A DNA stretch of 64,000 bases from Caldilineaceae bacterium (GTDB taxonomy: Bacteria > Chloroflexota > Anaerolineae > Caldilineales > Caldilineaceae), in contig JAHBVG010000023.1 of NCBI GenBank assembly GCA_019637695.1, forward strand, positions 1-64,000. Direction: 5' to 3'. Positions 27,859 to 37,130 of the stretch are shown here, one piece after another. Each line of letters begins with the position of its first letter. The first letter of the stretch is position 1. A program made the translations under genes and the position numbers. The notes below the pieces were generated by a model, which searched no databases, had not been told where the DNA came from, and was given only the letters and a program-made list of their open reading frames with translations.

Positions 27859-29271
27859 CTACTTGCCGGCCTCGGCCATGCGCAGCCGACGGTCCTCAAG
27901 TTTCTGGCGAAGGACGGTGTGGCTTTCGCGGGTGATAGGGTATCGCATCGCCGCAACCATGGAGAGGAGCAGCAAGAACGTGGGGACAATGCCCATGAAG
28001 ACGCGCAGGGCAAGGATGGCGCTTTCTGGTTGGGTGATGGCCGCGCCAGCCTGAAAACTAGCAGCAGCCAAAACCTGGGGCACGACGATCCCGACGGCAA
28101 AGGCGGTAGCCAGCTTGCGCAGGGCCATCAGATATCCTGCGTAGACCCCTTCGCGCCGTTTGCCGGTGCGCCATTCATCGTCTTCGATTACATCCGAAAC
28201 TATGGCCCAGGGAACGGCGCTGGCTGCGCCATAGCCCAGCCCGGCCAGGGCTGCTGCTGCCATTACCAACGGCACATTGCCCGGCGGCAGCAAACTGATC
28301 CCAATCATCACCGCAGACCAGAAGAGCATCATGCCGACATAGGCGCGCCCTTTGCCGTAAAGCTTCATCAGCCACACGGTCAGGGGCATCGAGAGGAACG
28401 CCACCCCCAATACAATTGCCAACACCAGACTGTCCAGCGGCGGGTGGAGCTGCATGTAATAGACCAAAAACCAGACGAAGACCGCGGTGATAATATCCAC
28501 TGCCGTGAAAGCCAGCAGATAGATAATGGCCCCAATCCGAAAGGGGCGATTGGCGAAGACATCGCGGGTAATCTGCACAAAGTTGATGCGTTCGGTCTCT
28601 GCGGCAAGGATGCGTTTGGGTTCGCGCACAAAGGCCACCACCAGCATGGGTGTCACCGTGATGACCAATCCCCAAAGCGCGCCGGCGACCGCGTAGCCAT
28701 CGCGGATAGCGTCCGCTCCGCTGAACCAACCAGCAAAGACATTTTCCGCCAATAGCTTGAAGAGGCCGGCCGTCAACAATGCGGCAAAGATCGAATTTGC
28801 CATCCGCCAGCCAGCCAGGCTGCTACGCTCATCATAATCCTCGGTCAGCTCCGCGGTGAGCGCGGCATAGGGCGCATTGACGATGGTGTACGCCGTATCG
28901 TAAAAGATGAAGACAACCCCATAGTAGAGCGCGATTGCCCAGTCGCTCTCAAAGGGAGGACGGTTGAACATTAAGAAAAAGCCCACCCCAAAGGGAACCG
29001 CGCCCAACAGCATAAACGGGCGACGCCGTCCCCAGCGGCTGCGGAAGCGGTCGCTGAGCGTCCCCACCAGGGGATCGTTGATGCCGTCCCAGATCCGCCC
29101 GATGATAAAGGCTATGCCAGCCAGCCCCACATCCACGCCGACGACGCTGACGATGAAGAAGAGCCAGAAGAGGCTACGCGCCGTCGTCGCCGAAGAGGCT
29201 CCCCAATCGCCCAGGCCATAGATGGCTTTGGTCCATGTAGATAGTTTGCGCGCAGGTTGCAGAGTTGACAT
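27859..29271 (-). CDS. GPH-family (MelB-type) sugar:cation symporter
   Basis: A 470-residue major-facilitator transporter with about 12 hydrophobic helices. The loop between helices 2 and 3 reads DGINDPLVGTLSDRFRSRWG followed by RRRPF, the signature of the glycoside-pentoside-hexuronide:cation symporter family. The early Asp residues in that region are the cation-binding positions in MelB. It carries sugars or glycosides with Na+ or H+ across the inner membrane. No glycosidase gene is adjacent, so the substrate is open. The ATG at 29271 is the first Met in frame and has an AGGTGAACC site a few bases upstream. Confidence 0.9.
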   Translation of the reverse strand: MSTLQPARKLSTWTKAIYGLGDWGASSATTARSLFWLFFIVSVVGVDVGLAGIAFIIGRIWDGINDPLVGTLSDRFRSRWGRRRPFMLLGAVPFGVGFFLMFNRPPFESDWAIALYYGVVFIFYDTAYTIVNAPYAALTAELTEDYDERSSLAGWRMANSIFAALLTAGLFKLLAENVFAGWFSGADAIRDGYAVAGALWGLVITVTPMLVVAFVREPKRILAAETERINFVQITRDVFANRPFRIGAIIYLLAFTAVDIITAVFVWFLVYYMQLHPPLDSLVLAIVLGVAFLSMPLTVWLMKLYGKGRAYVGMMLFWSAVMIGISLLPPGNVPLVMAAAALAGLGYGAASAVPWAIVSDVIEDDEWRTGKRREGVYAGYLMALRKLATAFAVGIVVPQVLAAASFQAGAAITQPESAILALRVFMGIVPTFLLLLSMVAAMRYPITRESHTVLRQKLEDRRLRMAEAGK

Positions 29272-29398
29272 GGTTCACCTGTAAGGAATGGATTGTAGAG
29301 ATAGGATAGGAGTAGTCTAGCACAACAAGGCGTAAAAGATTACTCAAATAACCGGTAACTACTGGTCCCATGCTCCAGGCGGGCCCGTGACCTGGCTA

Positions 29399-29487
29399 GA
29401 TGATTCGTAAGGGTTTGGGTGGACGGCAGACGAGCAACGGCTTACACAGACAATTTTTGTGAGCCGTCCACCCAAACCCCTACCCAA
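29399..29487 (+). mobile_element. MITE-like palindromic element, full copy
   Basis: The left arm (29406-29426) and right arm (29463-29482) are near-perfect complements around a ~36-base centre. The first 39 bases equal 744-782, and the whole aligns with the complement of 9239-9316. It lies between the two minus-strand genes 27859-29271 and 29537-32074. Non-autonomous, no transposase inside the window. Confidence 0.8.
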
Positions 29488-29536
29488 TCGCCGGAACTCT
29501 CAAGTTATTCCATTGCCATTCCCAAGGCGACATGGC

Positions 29537-32074
29537 CTACTGAGTGCGCAGCGCTTCAATTCGGATGCGGATGTCGTCAGCATCCTCGGAGGACGGCTCT
29601 ACGTCGAGATAGTGTTCCAGGTCCTGGATCGCTTTCTCGATCTCGCCCAACTCGAAGTAGACATCGGCCCGTCCCCGCAGACTGGCAGCCAGATCCGGAT
29701 CCAGGGTCAACGCCTCTGTATACGCCGCCAGAGCCTCGTCGTACTGCTGTAGCCGGTAGTAGACCATGCCCAGCGTGTCGTAATAGGAGGGATCGGGGAC
29801 CAATTCGACGGCGCGCAGGGCATAACCCAGGGCTGCGTCCAGTTCGGTTTGCAGATCATAAGCAAGCGTCCAGGCCAGGTTGTTGAGGGCGACGGCGTCG
29901 TCGGGGTTGTAATCAAGCGCCAGGCGCAAGAGCCGCACCGCTTCCTCGTAGTCGCCGCGCATCATGGCATCCCAACCTTGAGAGCGGATACTCTCTGCTA
30001 TGACAGGCCCCAATCTGGGGTCGAGCGGTTGATCGCCCATCACCCCATCGACCGTAAGCCCGTAGATGAACTCAGCCAGCACGAGATCCGGCGGTCTGGT
30101 CTCAAAACTGAGCGAGGTGGTAGCCGGTCCTGGTGAATACTCGAAGGAAACCACATAGTCGCCAACTGGCAGGATGGCCAGAACAGCTTCGATCCCGCCG
30201 TGGTAGATGAAGAGCGTAGCCGGGCCATATTGGGTCTGTAGCGGCGGCTGTTCCGCAAGTTTCTCAGGCGGTATCAGGCTCAGCAGTGTATCCGCCAACC
30301 ACATCTCGACGCTTCGATCACCTAACGTCGGCTTCATGACCAATACATCGAGTACGTCGAAATCGTCAGCCATATGCAACCAGAGGGTTCCATTGGCAGT
30401 GGCAGTTGTAACGGGACCCCACGCTTTCAGGCGCAGACCGTAATCGGCGTTGGTATAGATGTCCGCGTTGCCAAATTCCAGTGCGCCGGATGAAATCGGT
30501 GGGGCTGGGGCGATCTGTAGGCTCAGGCGCGCCTGGTCGGCAAGCTGGAGTAAGGGGTCATCGCTAAGATAGAACCCAAGCTCCAAGATACGTTGGTAGT
30601 CTGTCATCATATATGCCACCAGGTTGGGATCCGTATCCCGCGTTACCGCATCTAGATAGAAGATCGCCATCAACCGCATGTAATAAGCCCAAATGGAGGA
30701 TGCGTCCTGGTCGATTAGCCAGGTGGCATCGGCGACAGTTTCCTTGAGCAAGCGGATCCCTTCATCTCCCTCCTCGGCGCTAATGCTGTCTCTCTCAATG
30801 AGCCACATGAAGTGAACGAGATTGACCATCCCCCGATTGAGACGCGCCACTGCCCAGTCTGGCGACTGTTGCACTACAAAGTTCAGATCGGAGACAGCAG
30901 CGGCCAGGGCTTCGTCCAGGCGCTCAGGGGGAACGTCCATCATCCCGACCTCGTCAAACCAGGCGCGCAGCCGCATCACGCCGCGATCGTGGCGGGCCGC
31001 AACCATATCTGGCGACAGCGAAAGCGCCGTCTCCAGATCGGCCAGCGCCGCTTCCTGGGCGGCGCCCTCAATGCCGTCGATATCCGTCCCGCTCACATCG
31101 GTGACGGCTGCGCTGGCCATCCATGTTGCCAGCGCCCGTCCGTGGTAGGCTTCCGCTCGTTCTGGATCGAAGGTCAAGGCCGCCGTGAAGTCTTGATAGG
31201 CTGCATTCAGATTAGCGGCGTCGTTGTCGATGAAGGCGAGTTGCAGGGTGAGGAAGCCGCGATCGAGCAACGCCTGGACATCGTCAGGTTCCGCCGCCAG
31301 CCGGTCATTGAGGTCCGCAAGCAGCACCCTTGGATCTTCGGCGAAAGCAGCCTGACGCGCCGCCAGCCGATGGCGCAGGTTATTCAACGCTTTGAAGTTG
31401 CCGTATTCCCAGGGCGCGATGGAGAGGGACGTCTCCAGATCTGCAATAGCGCCAGGCAGATCGCCGCTCTTTGCCCGCAGTTCAGACCGATATTGGAAAG
31501 CCAACATCAGGACCGGATCGGCGGAGCCGTCTGCCTGGGCGAGTGCGAGATCAATGGTCTTGTTTAAGGCCGCGAGTTCATCAGCCGTATTCCCCATCTC
31601 TTCATGGAGGTTGGAGAGGGTCAGATATCCGTACGGCCAATCCATGCCCGACTGCACCGCCAACTCGTAGGCGGCCAATGCTCCCTCTCGATCGTTAAGG
31701 CGATAGAGAAGAAGACCGCGCATCCAATGTACCTTGGCGTTGGTGGGAGCCAGGGATGCGGCTTTATCGGCAAGGGCAAGGGCGGCAGCAGTCTCACCTT
31801 CGTCAGCCAGGGCGCCGGCCTGCTCGATGAGGGCGTCAACGTCTTCGCCGTCGTCCTCCGGCAAAACAACGGGGATCGTAGGTAAACCGGTGGTGGGCAT
31901 TGTCTGCGTTAACAACTCCGCCTGGGCGCCAGCGCCCAGACCGGCGACGATGCTGATGACGCCGCTACAGCCAGCCAGCGCCATCATTAGCAACAGCAAG
32001 CAAATGCTCGCCCAGACATTGAAAACCGGCTTACTCTGTGCCAAATGCGCAAGGATCACAATGTGTCTATTCAT
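29537..32074 (-). CDS. TPR-repeat lipoprotein
   Basis: An 845-residue protein with a lipoprotein signal peptide (LLLLMMALAGC, lipidated Cys36) that anchors it on the outside of the cytoplasmic membrane. Two blocks of tetratricopeptide repeats (about residues 75-420 and 690-840; typical unit YHGRALATWMASA or LNNLAWTLAYDLQTELDAAL) flank a beta-rich central region (about 520-690). TPR lipoproteins are scaffolds for protein-protein contact; no partner is evident nearby. A GGAGGAG ribosome site precedes the ATG at 32074. It seems to be a single-gene unit. The Asp/Glu-rich composition is normal for extracellular TPR proteins. Confidence 0.85.
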   Translation of the reverse strand: MNRHIVILAHLAQSKPVFNVWASICLLLLMMALAGCSGVISIVAGLGAGAQAELLTQTMPTTGLPTIPVVLPEDDGEDVDALIEQAGALADEGETAAALALADKAASLAPTNAKVHWMRGLLLYRLNDREGALAAYELAVQSGMDWPYGYLTLSNLHEEMGNTADELAALNKTIDLALAQADGSADPVLMLAFQYRSELRAKSGDLPGAIADLETSLSIAPWEYGNFKALNNLRHRLAARQAAFAEDPRVLLADLNDRLAAEPDDVQALLDRGFLTLQLAFIDNDAANLNAAYQDFTAALTFDPERAEAYHGRALATWMASAAVTDVSGTDIDGIEGAAQEAALADLETALSLSPDMVAARHDRGVMRLRAWFDEVGMMDVPPERLDEALAAAVSDLNFVVQQSPDWAVARLNRGMVNLVHFMWLIERDSISAEEGDEGIRLLKETVADATWLIDQDASSIWAYYMRLMAIFYLDAVTRDTDPNLVAYMMTDYQRILELGFYLSDDPLLQLADQARLSLQIAPAPPISSGALEFGNADIYTNADYGLRLKAWGPVTTATANGTLWLHMADDFDVLDVLVMKPTLGDRSVEMWLADTLLSLIPPEKLAEQPPLQTQYGPATLFIYHGGIEAVLAILPVGDYVVSFEYSPGPATTSLSFETRPPDLVLAEFIYGLTVDGVMGDQPLDPRLGPVIAESIRSQGWDAMMRGDYEEAVRLLRLALDYNPDDAVALNNLAWTLAYDLQTELDAALGYALRAVELVPDPSYYDTLGMVYYRLQQYDEALAAYTEALTLDPDLAASLRGRADVYFELGEIEKAIQDLEHYLDVEPSSEDADDIRIRIEALRTQ

Positions 32075-32273
32075 GGGTGACTCCTCCGTCTGGTTGAACC
32101 GATGGTTAATTTAGAGGTTCGTAGGCCATCCCGATACCAGTGTATTGGCAACGAATCTGGGATGCGAGTATCCGAAATGCACCCTGTCCCGCCAAAACTA
32201 GCTGATTTAACAATACCCCATAACCGTGACAAAATTGATCCAAAACCGCCACGAACGGTGAAACGATCCCGAA

Positions 32274-32417
32274 ATGAGCAGATCTGCTCATGCCCGAAAG
32301 ATAGAAGTACACATTCAAGAAAGATTGCTTGACGGCTATGAACCGAATGCTGTAGCGCGCAGTGCGCGCACCGATCGCACCTACGTACTCCTGCTCGTGA
32401 CGCCGGATATGAGATAG
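32274..32417 (+). pseudogene. Short helix-turn-helix-like fragment, possible transposase remnant
   Basis: A 47-codon frame reads like the N-terminal HTH of a transposase or small regulator (IQERLLDGYEPNAVARSART). It has no ribosome site and stops four bases before the next remnant. Together with that remnant it suggests a scar of past insertion. Low certainty. Confidence 0.3.
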
Positions 32418-32420
32418 AGG

Positions 32421-32723
32421 TTGATCAACACCGTCTACTCCTATGGCAACGCCGCACCGGAGACGATCCCGGCGGCGTTTGCCATTGCGGAAGCGTGTGG
32501 CGGCGATTTGCAGATGGCAGCGCCTCTGGCGCTGACCATTCCCAAAGCAGCAGATTCTTTGCCAGCGTTGGTGGGCGCGCTGTGTGGCGCGTATCAAGGC
32601 GCGGTGGAGGTAGATCCTGCGTGGCGTGGACAGTTGAATACCCTGCGCGGGCTCTGTATCCCCTTTCTGAAGGGAGTCGCCCTGGATGCTATGGCGCAGG
32701 CGCTCACTGCAATCAACTGGTGA
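32421..32723 (+). pseudogene. C-terminal remnant of an ADP-ribosylglycohydrolase-family gene
   Basis: About 100 codons match the end of the ADP-ribosylglycohydrolase (DraG-like) family: ETIPAAFAIAEACGGD, a degraded counterpart of the GGDTD metal motif (IPKAADSLPALVGAL) and CGAYQGAVEVDPAW. The catalytic N-terminal two thirds are missing and the Asp residues of the metal site are lost, so the fragment cannot be active. Nothing else is seen in 32075-32810 apart from this and the fragment before it. Confidence 0.6.
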
Positions 32724-32810
32724 AACTTACGAATTGACGTAACTATGTAAGCTGACGCTTCATTCCGGGAATCGACCAGGCTGATTCGGGAAATTCGGAA
32801 CAACTTTTGG

Positions 32811-35800
32811 TCAATTCCCAGAATGAGGCTGATCAGTTACCCTCGCCGGATAGACGCGCAGCACTCCCCACAGCCCGGCTTCCCGGTAGGGCAACCGGTG
32901 ATCTCCGTAGAGATAGTCGCCGGGCAGAGCTGCCTCGCCGCCTGCGCCGCCCAGAGGTTGGATCGTCACCACCTCCAATGCGCCTACCTGCACGCTGTCC
33001 AGCAGATGGCTGCCCGCCCGTTCTGGCTGCAAGGGCCAGCGATGGCCTTCCAGGCTGAAGACATGGGCCTGCTCGCTGTAGGGGACCAGCACATGAAGCC
33101 GCAAGGGATCGCCAGCGTAGGCATCCAATAACGGCGTCTCCGGCAAAGCCTCTGCCGTCCACTTTCCACCATTCTGGTAGTTCAATCCGACGACGCCCGC
33201 CACCTGTTGGGTGTAGGGCATCAGATGGGTGCCGATGATCCTATCTTCATCTTGCCAAAAGAGGGCGAAATCCCGATACGTCGAACCATCGGGCAGGAGA
33301 ACATCCGCACGCCAGCCCGCAGAGATAGCCTCGCCGCTGGCCGTGTCCCAATAGCTTGCGCCCGCTGGCCCTACAATCAGGGCGCCGTACAACCCCAACC
33401 GCACATTCGCCAGTGGATCGCCGCCATCCCGCGCCAGCGCCGCTCGCTCACCCAGAGATGGATGTGCGTAGTAGGTATAGACGCCGCTTGCGCCGGGCAG
33501 GATCGTCTGTTCCGTTGGGTTGCGCCCCACATTCAGTCCCGTCCCCGCCAGCGCGGGCAAATCCGCATAGAAGGAGACTGGCCCTGCGTCGGTTTCGTTT
33601 GTGAGCGTCACGGTTATACAATCGCCCTGGTTGACGCGCAGAACCAGTGGCTCCGGCGGCAGCGCGCCTGCCAGCAGCGCCTGCTTCTGCGCCTGCAAGA
33701 CAAAGAGTTTCCCCATCTTTCCCCCCAGCATGGGCAGGGGAAAGTCCAGTGCAGCCAGATCAAAGGCGCGCACAGGCGCATCCGCCGGACAGAGAGGCGG
33801 CGGCAGGGGCGCTTCTCTCCCTGGCAGAGGGCGCAGCCCGCTCTCCGCTTCCGTCCCCAACGGCCAGACCCGCACCACCCCCCAACTACCTGCATTCACT
33901 TTAGCCGTACGCCCGTTGCGGTAGAGATAATCGCCTGGCTGCTGCTGCGGTCCACCTGCAGCGGGGATATAGAGATCGGCCCGTTCGGAGATCCCCAAAT
34001 GGGCCGTATTTGTCCAGGCAGCCTCTGGATCAAACGGCTCAATCCGCCACCAATGACCTTCCACGTGAAGTGTGTGGACATCATTTGTGCCTGCCGCCAG
34101 TCCGCGGATCACCAGTGGATCCCCCAAATTGGCCTGCAAGATTGGTGTAGCCGGTTCGTCGAAAACTTGGCTGCTGAAGAGATGGGCCGGATCAGCGCTG
34201 CGAGGAGCCAGAGGTTCCACTCGTAGATTGAAACTGCCGCCGCTGTCGTTCGCCGTCCTAGTGCGCGGATGATCATCCTGCACAAAAAGTACCATCTCTC
34301 GGAAGCTGCCCTGAATATCTGCGGAGAGCGCTGCATCTGTGCGAATGTCCGCCAGGGGGCCGCTGCGCAGCGGTTCGCCGCTTTGGGGATGGTGATAGGT
34401 TGAACCAGGCGGCTCTACAATCAGCGCGCCGAAGAGTCCGTGGGGCCAGGAGCGCAGCGCATTGACGTGATCGTGAAAGTATGCGGTGCCGGTCTGCGCG
34501 TCAGGATACCAACGATAGCGTACAAACTCGACGCTGACATATTCCCCGGCGGCGTGGGCCTGCGCCAACGGACGGTCAAAGATCAGCCGTTCGCCGTCGA
34601 TGGCGGCGATGCGGCGCACCTCCGGCCCGTCTGCCCGGTCCAACCCAACGGCGACCAGCGCGCCAGGCTGAAAGCGAAGTGTGGATGTGACGACCACCCC
34701 AGTGGCCCCAGCGCGCGCGTCTGCGCGCAACCGCTCTCCTTCCACAGTATAGGGACGCACCGTCTGCTCGTAGTTGAAGCCCGCATTCACCCCATCGCTG
34801 GCCTGTATATCAAATTGGACAAAGTGAATATGCAGGCTGATTTTGCTGAGGAAGTGATTGGCGCGGTTGTCGGGCAGGCGGCTGGCCAGGAGCAGATCGA
34901 TGCAGTCCTCCTGGGCATTGGCCCGGATTGCCAGCGGAACGCGGCGGGCGGGATCTGCCTGCACTGCCGCCGCTTCCTCGGCCAGCACAAACAATTCCCC
35001 GGCAGGGTCGGTGAGCGGCGCGCCATCCCTGGCCCGCTCGTTGAGGATAATGGTGGCAGGCACGGCCCGAATCTGATAGGGTTGGCGGCGGCTATTCTCC
35101 GGGCAGAGGCTGGCCTCTCCATGCGCGCCAGGCGGAGATAGATCCTCCCCGTTTGCCGTTGGCTCAAGGAAGGGCGCCGGGCCGCGATTCGGCGCAAAAG
35201 GCGGTCGCTTGCCAAGATGGGGGCGCAATAATGGATACGCCAGCTTTCCTGTCTGTGGGTCAAACAGAATCGGCGGTCTCTCCCCTGGCGTAGACGAAGC
35301 GTAGCCCGGCCAGCCCCGATCGCTCTCTGGCTCGTTGAGGAGCAGATCCCCTTCCTGCGCCCAATCCAGGACAGTGGCATCATAGGGACCGGGGACGCCG
35401 GCAGGCGGAAGTTGGGAGACAAGAAATTGGATGGGTGGAGAATCGGTAATTTGGGCAATGTCACCCTCCGGCCGCATCTCCAATGCCGAGGCTACCAATA
35501 GGACCTGTGAAGTGACCGCCGCCAGCGTCGTCCCCTGTCTGTCGGGCAATTCGATGAGGAGAGGCAGACTATCGGTCGACGCCGGGCCATTTTGCAGTGT
35601 GTTGTAGACCCGCCAGATCATCCACATGCCGGCCAGGTAATGGTGGGCCACGTGGCAGTGGACAAGATAGTCCCCTGCGCCCTGTTGGCAGCCGCCGCTG
35701 ACACATTCGTGGGCAACGTCGAACGTCTCTGCCGGGCCGACCGATTGGGAATCCAGCCGTTCAGAGGGCAGCGTCAAGGGTGGTTGCTTTTCGAGACCGG

Positions 35801-37043
35801 CGGGCGACTGCGCCATCACGCCTGGCTGCCGGGGCCAGCGCACAGACCCGCCGTGGACATGGTGAACGTGGAAAACCTCCGAGCCGCCGTGGATGACCCG
35901 CTCTTTGGTCGGATCGCCCAGGTAGCTGCGGGCGATAGGTGTGGCCGGGTCGCCGAAGCTATAGGAGCTATAGGCCAGGGATTCATCAAAGCTGCCCATC
36001 AACCGTTGCTGTAGGGCCATCCGGTTCAGAAAGGGTTCGCTGCGATAGTTGATGGCTCTATCTCCCGGCCGGTAGGCGCGGGTATAAGGATCTACCTGAT
36101 CCACCAACTTGCCGTAGGCGTTCAGATGACGATAGCGTTCGTCGCCGATTTCGTGGTAGATAATTGCAAATTCGCGAAAGCTGTCACCCGATGGCGTCTG
36201 AATCACCGCGTCCCAGCCGGTGACCTGTTCGGCGCCGCTGCGAGGATTCAAAAAACGGCTGCCTGCTGGCTCTACAATCAGCGCGCCGAAGAGTCCGTGG
36301 CTGGTTAGATCCCGTTCTTGGGGACCGTGGCTGTGGAAATAATGGGTGGCTTCTGGCTCATCGGGCGGGATAAACCATTCGTAGCCGATGCGTTGGCTCG
36401 GCGCTGCCAGAGCATCCACATTGGCGGCGGTGGCAGCCTCGCCAGTAGCAGTTAATACTAGCGTAGCGCCGTGGAGATGAAAGCTGGCCGCTTGGCTGGT
36501 CAGGTCATTGCGTAGAGATATTTGCAGGCAATCGCCAGGATGGGCGCGCAGGATCAAAGGCTGGATAGCGTCCCCCTGCAAACCAATCGAGACCGCAGTC
36601 GCCCCATCCCCTTTGCGCGCGGCCCGGTTCTGGGCTTCCTCGGATCGCACCTGCTCTAGATCTGTCGCCAGGGCATACATTCGTCCTTGGGGGTCATAAT
36701 CCAGATAGCGGTTGAGGGTGATCTCCACCTCCAGCGCCGCCATTTCAAAAAGGCGCACCGGCGCTTCTGCAGGACAGCGGACAGCAGGGGAATCGCGCTC
36801 TACATGCCTTGCGGGGGCGAGGATCAGCCCCTCGTCCCCTGTGTGGCCAGTGGGGCGACCGCTGTGGTCATGGGAATGGTCATGATGGGAATGCGCATCT
36901 GATTGGTGATTGGATGTGTGGACGATTGAAGTAAAGGCTGCGTCTGATCTGCCAACTGTTTGGAAGAGATAGAAAATAACGGCAACCGTCAGCATGATCA
37001 GCCCTGCACCGTTCAGATATGGCATGTAATCCTTGCGCTCCAT
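32811..37043 (-). CDS. Giant multi-module multicopper oxidase
   Basis: About 1,410 residues, two to three times a usual multicopper oxidase. An N-terminal membrane helix (about 11-27) and a His-rich tail segment (about 46-60, HSHHDHSHDH) precede a complete oxidase module. Its copper ligands are visible: FHLHG (189-191), FHSHG (237-239), HHVHGG (about 394-398) and the type-1/trinuclear motif HCHVAHHYLAGM (462-473). Further cupredoxin modules follow with partial motifs (HIHFVQF, FHDH, LHVEGHWW, SLEGHRW) but no second HCH motif. The layout recalls Mn(II)-oxidising MnxG/McoA-like enzymes, though the substrate is not proven. The start is the ATG at 37043 behind AGAGG; an upstream TTG (37061) is in frame. 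A plastocyanin-like lipoprotein gene lies 87 bp upstream in the same direction and could pass electrons. Confidence 0.88.
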   Translation of the reverse strand: MERKDYMPYLNGAGLIMLTVAVIFYLFQTVGRSDAAFTSIVHTSNHQSDAHSHHDHSHDHSGRPTGHTGDEGLILAPARHVERDSPAVRCPAEAPVRLFEMAALEVEITLNRYLDYDPQGRMYALATDLEQVRSEEAQNRAARKGDGATAVSIGLQGDAIQPLILRAHPGDCLQISLRNDLTSQAASFHLHGATLVLTATGEAATAANVDALAAPSQRIGYEWFIPPDEPEATHYFHSHGPQERDLTSHGLFGALIVEPAGSRFLNPRSGAEQVTGWDAVIQTPSGDSFREFAIIYHEIGDERYRHLNAYGKLVDQVDPYTRAYRPGDRAINYRSEPFLNRMALQQRLMGSFDESLAYSSYSFGDPATPIARSYLGDPTKERVIHGGSEVFHVHHVHGGSVRWPRQPGVMAQSPAGLEKQPPLTLPSERLDSQSVGPAETFDVAHECVSGGCQQGAGDYLVHCHVAHHYLAGMWMIWRVYNTLQNGPASTDSLPLLIELPDRQGTTLAAVTSQVLLVASALEMRPEGDIAQITDSPPIQFLVSQLPPAGVPGPYDATVLDWAQEGDLLLNEPESDRGWPGYASSTPGERPPILFDPQTGKLAYPLLRPHLGKRPPFAPNRGPAPFLEPTANGEDLSPPGAHGEASLCPENSRRQPYQIRAVPATIILNERARDGAPLTDPAGELFVLAEEAAAVQADPARRVPLAIRANAQEDCIDLLLASRLPDNRANHFLSKISLHIHFVQFDIQASDGVNAGFNYEQTVRPYTVEGERLRADARAGATGVVVTSTLRFQPGALVAVGLDRADGPEVRRIAAIDGERLIFDRPLAQAHAAGEYVSVEFVRYRWYPDAQTGTAYFHDHVNALRSWPHGLFGALIVEPPGSTYHHPQSGEPLRSGPLADIRTDAALSADIQGSFREMVLFVQDDHPRTRTANDSGGSFNLRVEPLAPRSADPAHLFSSQVFDEPATPILQANLGDPLVIRGLAAGTNDVHTLHVEGHWWRIEPFDPEAAWTNTAHLGISERADLYIPAAGGPQQQPGDYLYRNGRTAKVNAGSWGVVRVWPLGTEAESGLRPLPGREAPLPPPLCPADAPVRAFDLAALDFPLPMLGGKMGKLFVLQAQKQALLAGALPPEPLVLRVNQGDCITVTLTNETDAGPVSFYADLPALAGTGLNVGRNPTEQTILPGASGVYTYYAHPSLGERAALARDGGDPLANVRLGLYGALIVGPAGASYWDTASGEAISAGWRADVLLPDGSTYRDFALFWQDEDRIIGTHLMPYTQQVAGVVGLNYQNGGKWTAEALPETPLLDAYAGDPLRLHVLVPYSEQAHVFSLEGHRWPLQPERAGSHLLDSVQVGALEVVTIQPLGGAGGEAALPGDYLYGDHRLPYREAGLWGVLRVYPARVTDQPHSGN

Positions 37044-37073
37044 ACATGATCCTCTTCTCAACAGAACTTTAGA

Positions 37074-37130
37074 GATTGGGAGATTGGGAGATTGAGGTAG
37101 ACCAATCTCTCAATCTCCCAATCGCTCAAT
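37074..37130. repeat. Octanucleotide arrays forming a hairpin between two copper genes
   Basis: GATTGGGA twice and GATTGAGG (37074-37097) face CAATCTCT, CAATCTCC and CAATCGCT (37103-37126). The two groups are complementary, so the array folds into a stem. It sits between the plastocyanin-like gene and the oxidase gene, where it could reduce read-through or stabilise the upstream mRNA. Confidence 0.75.
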
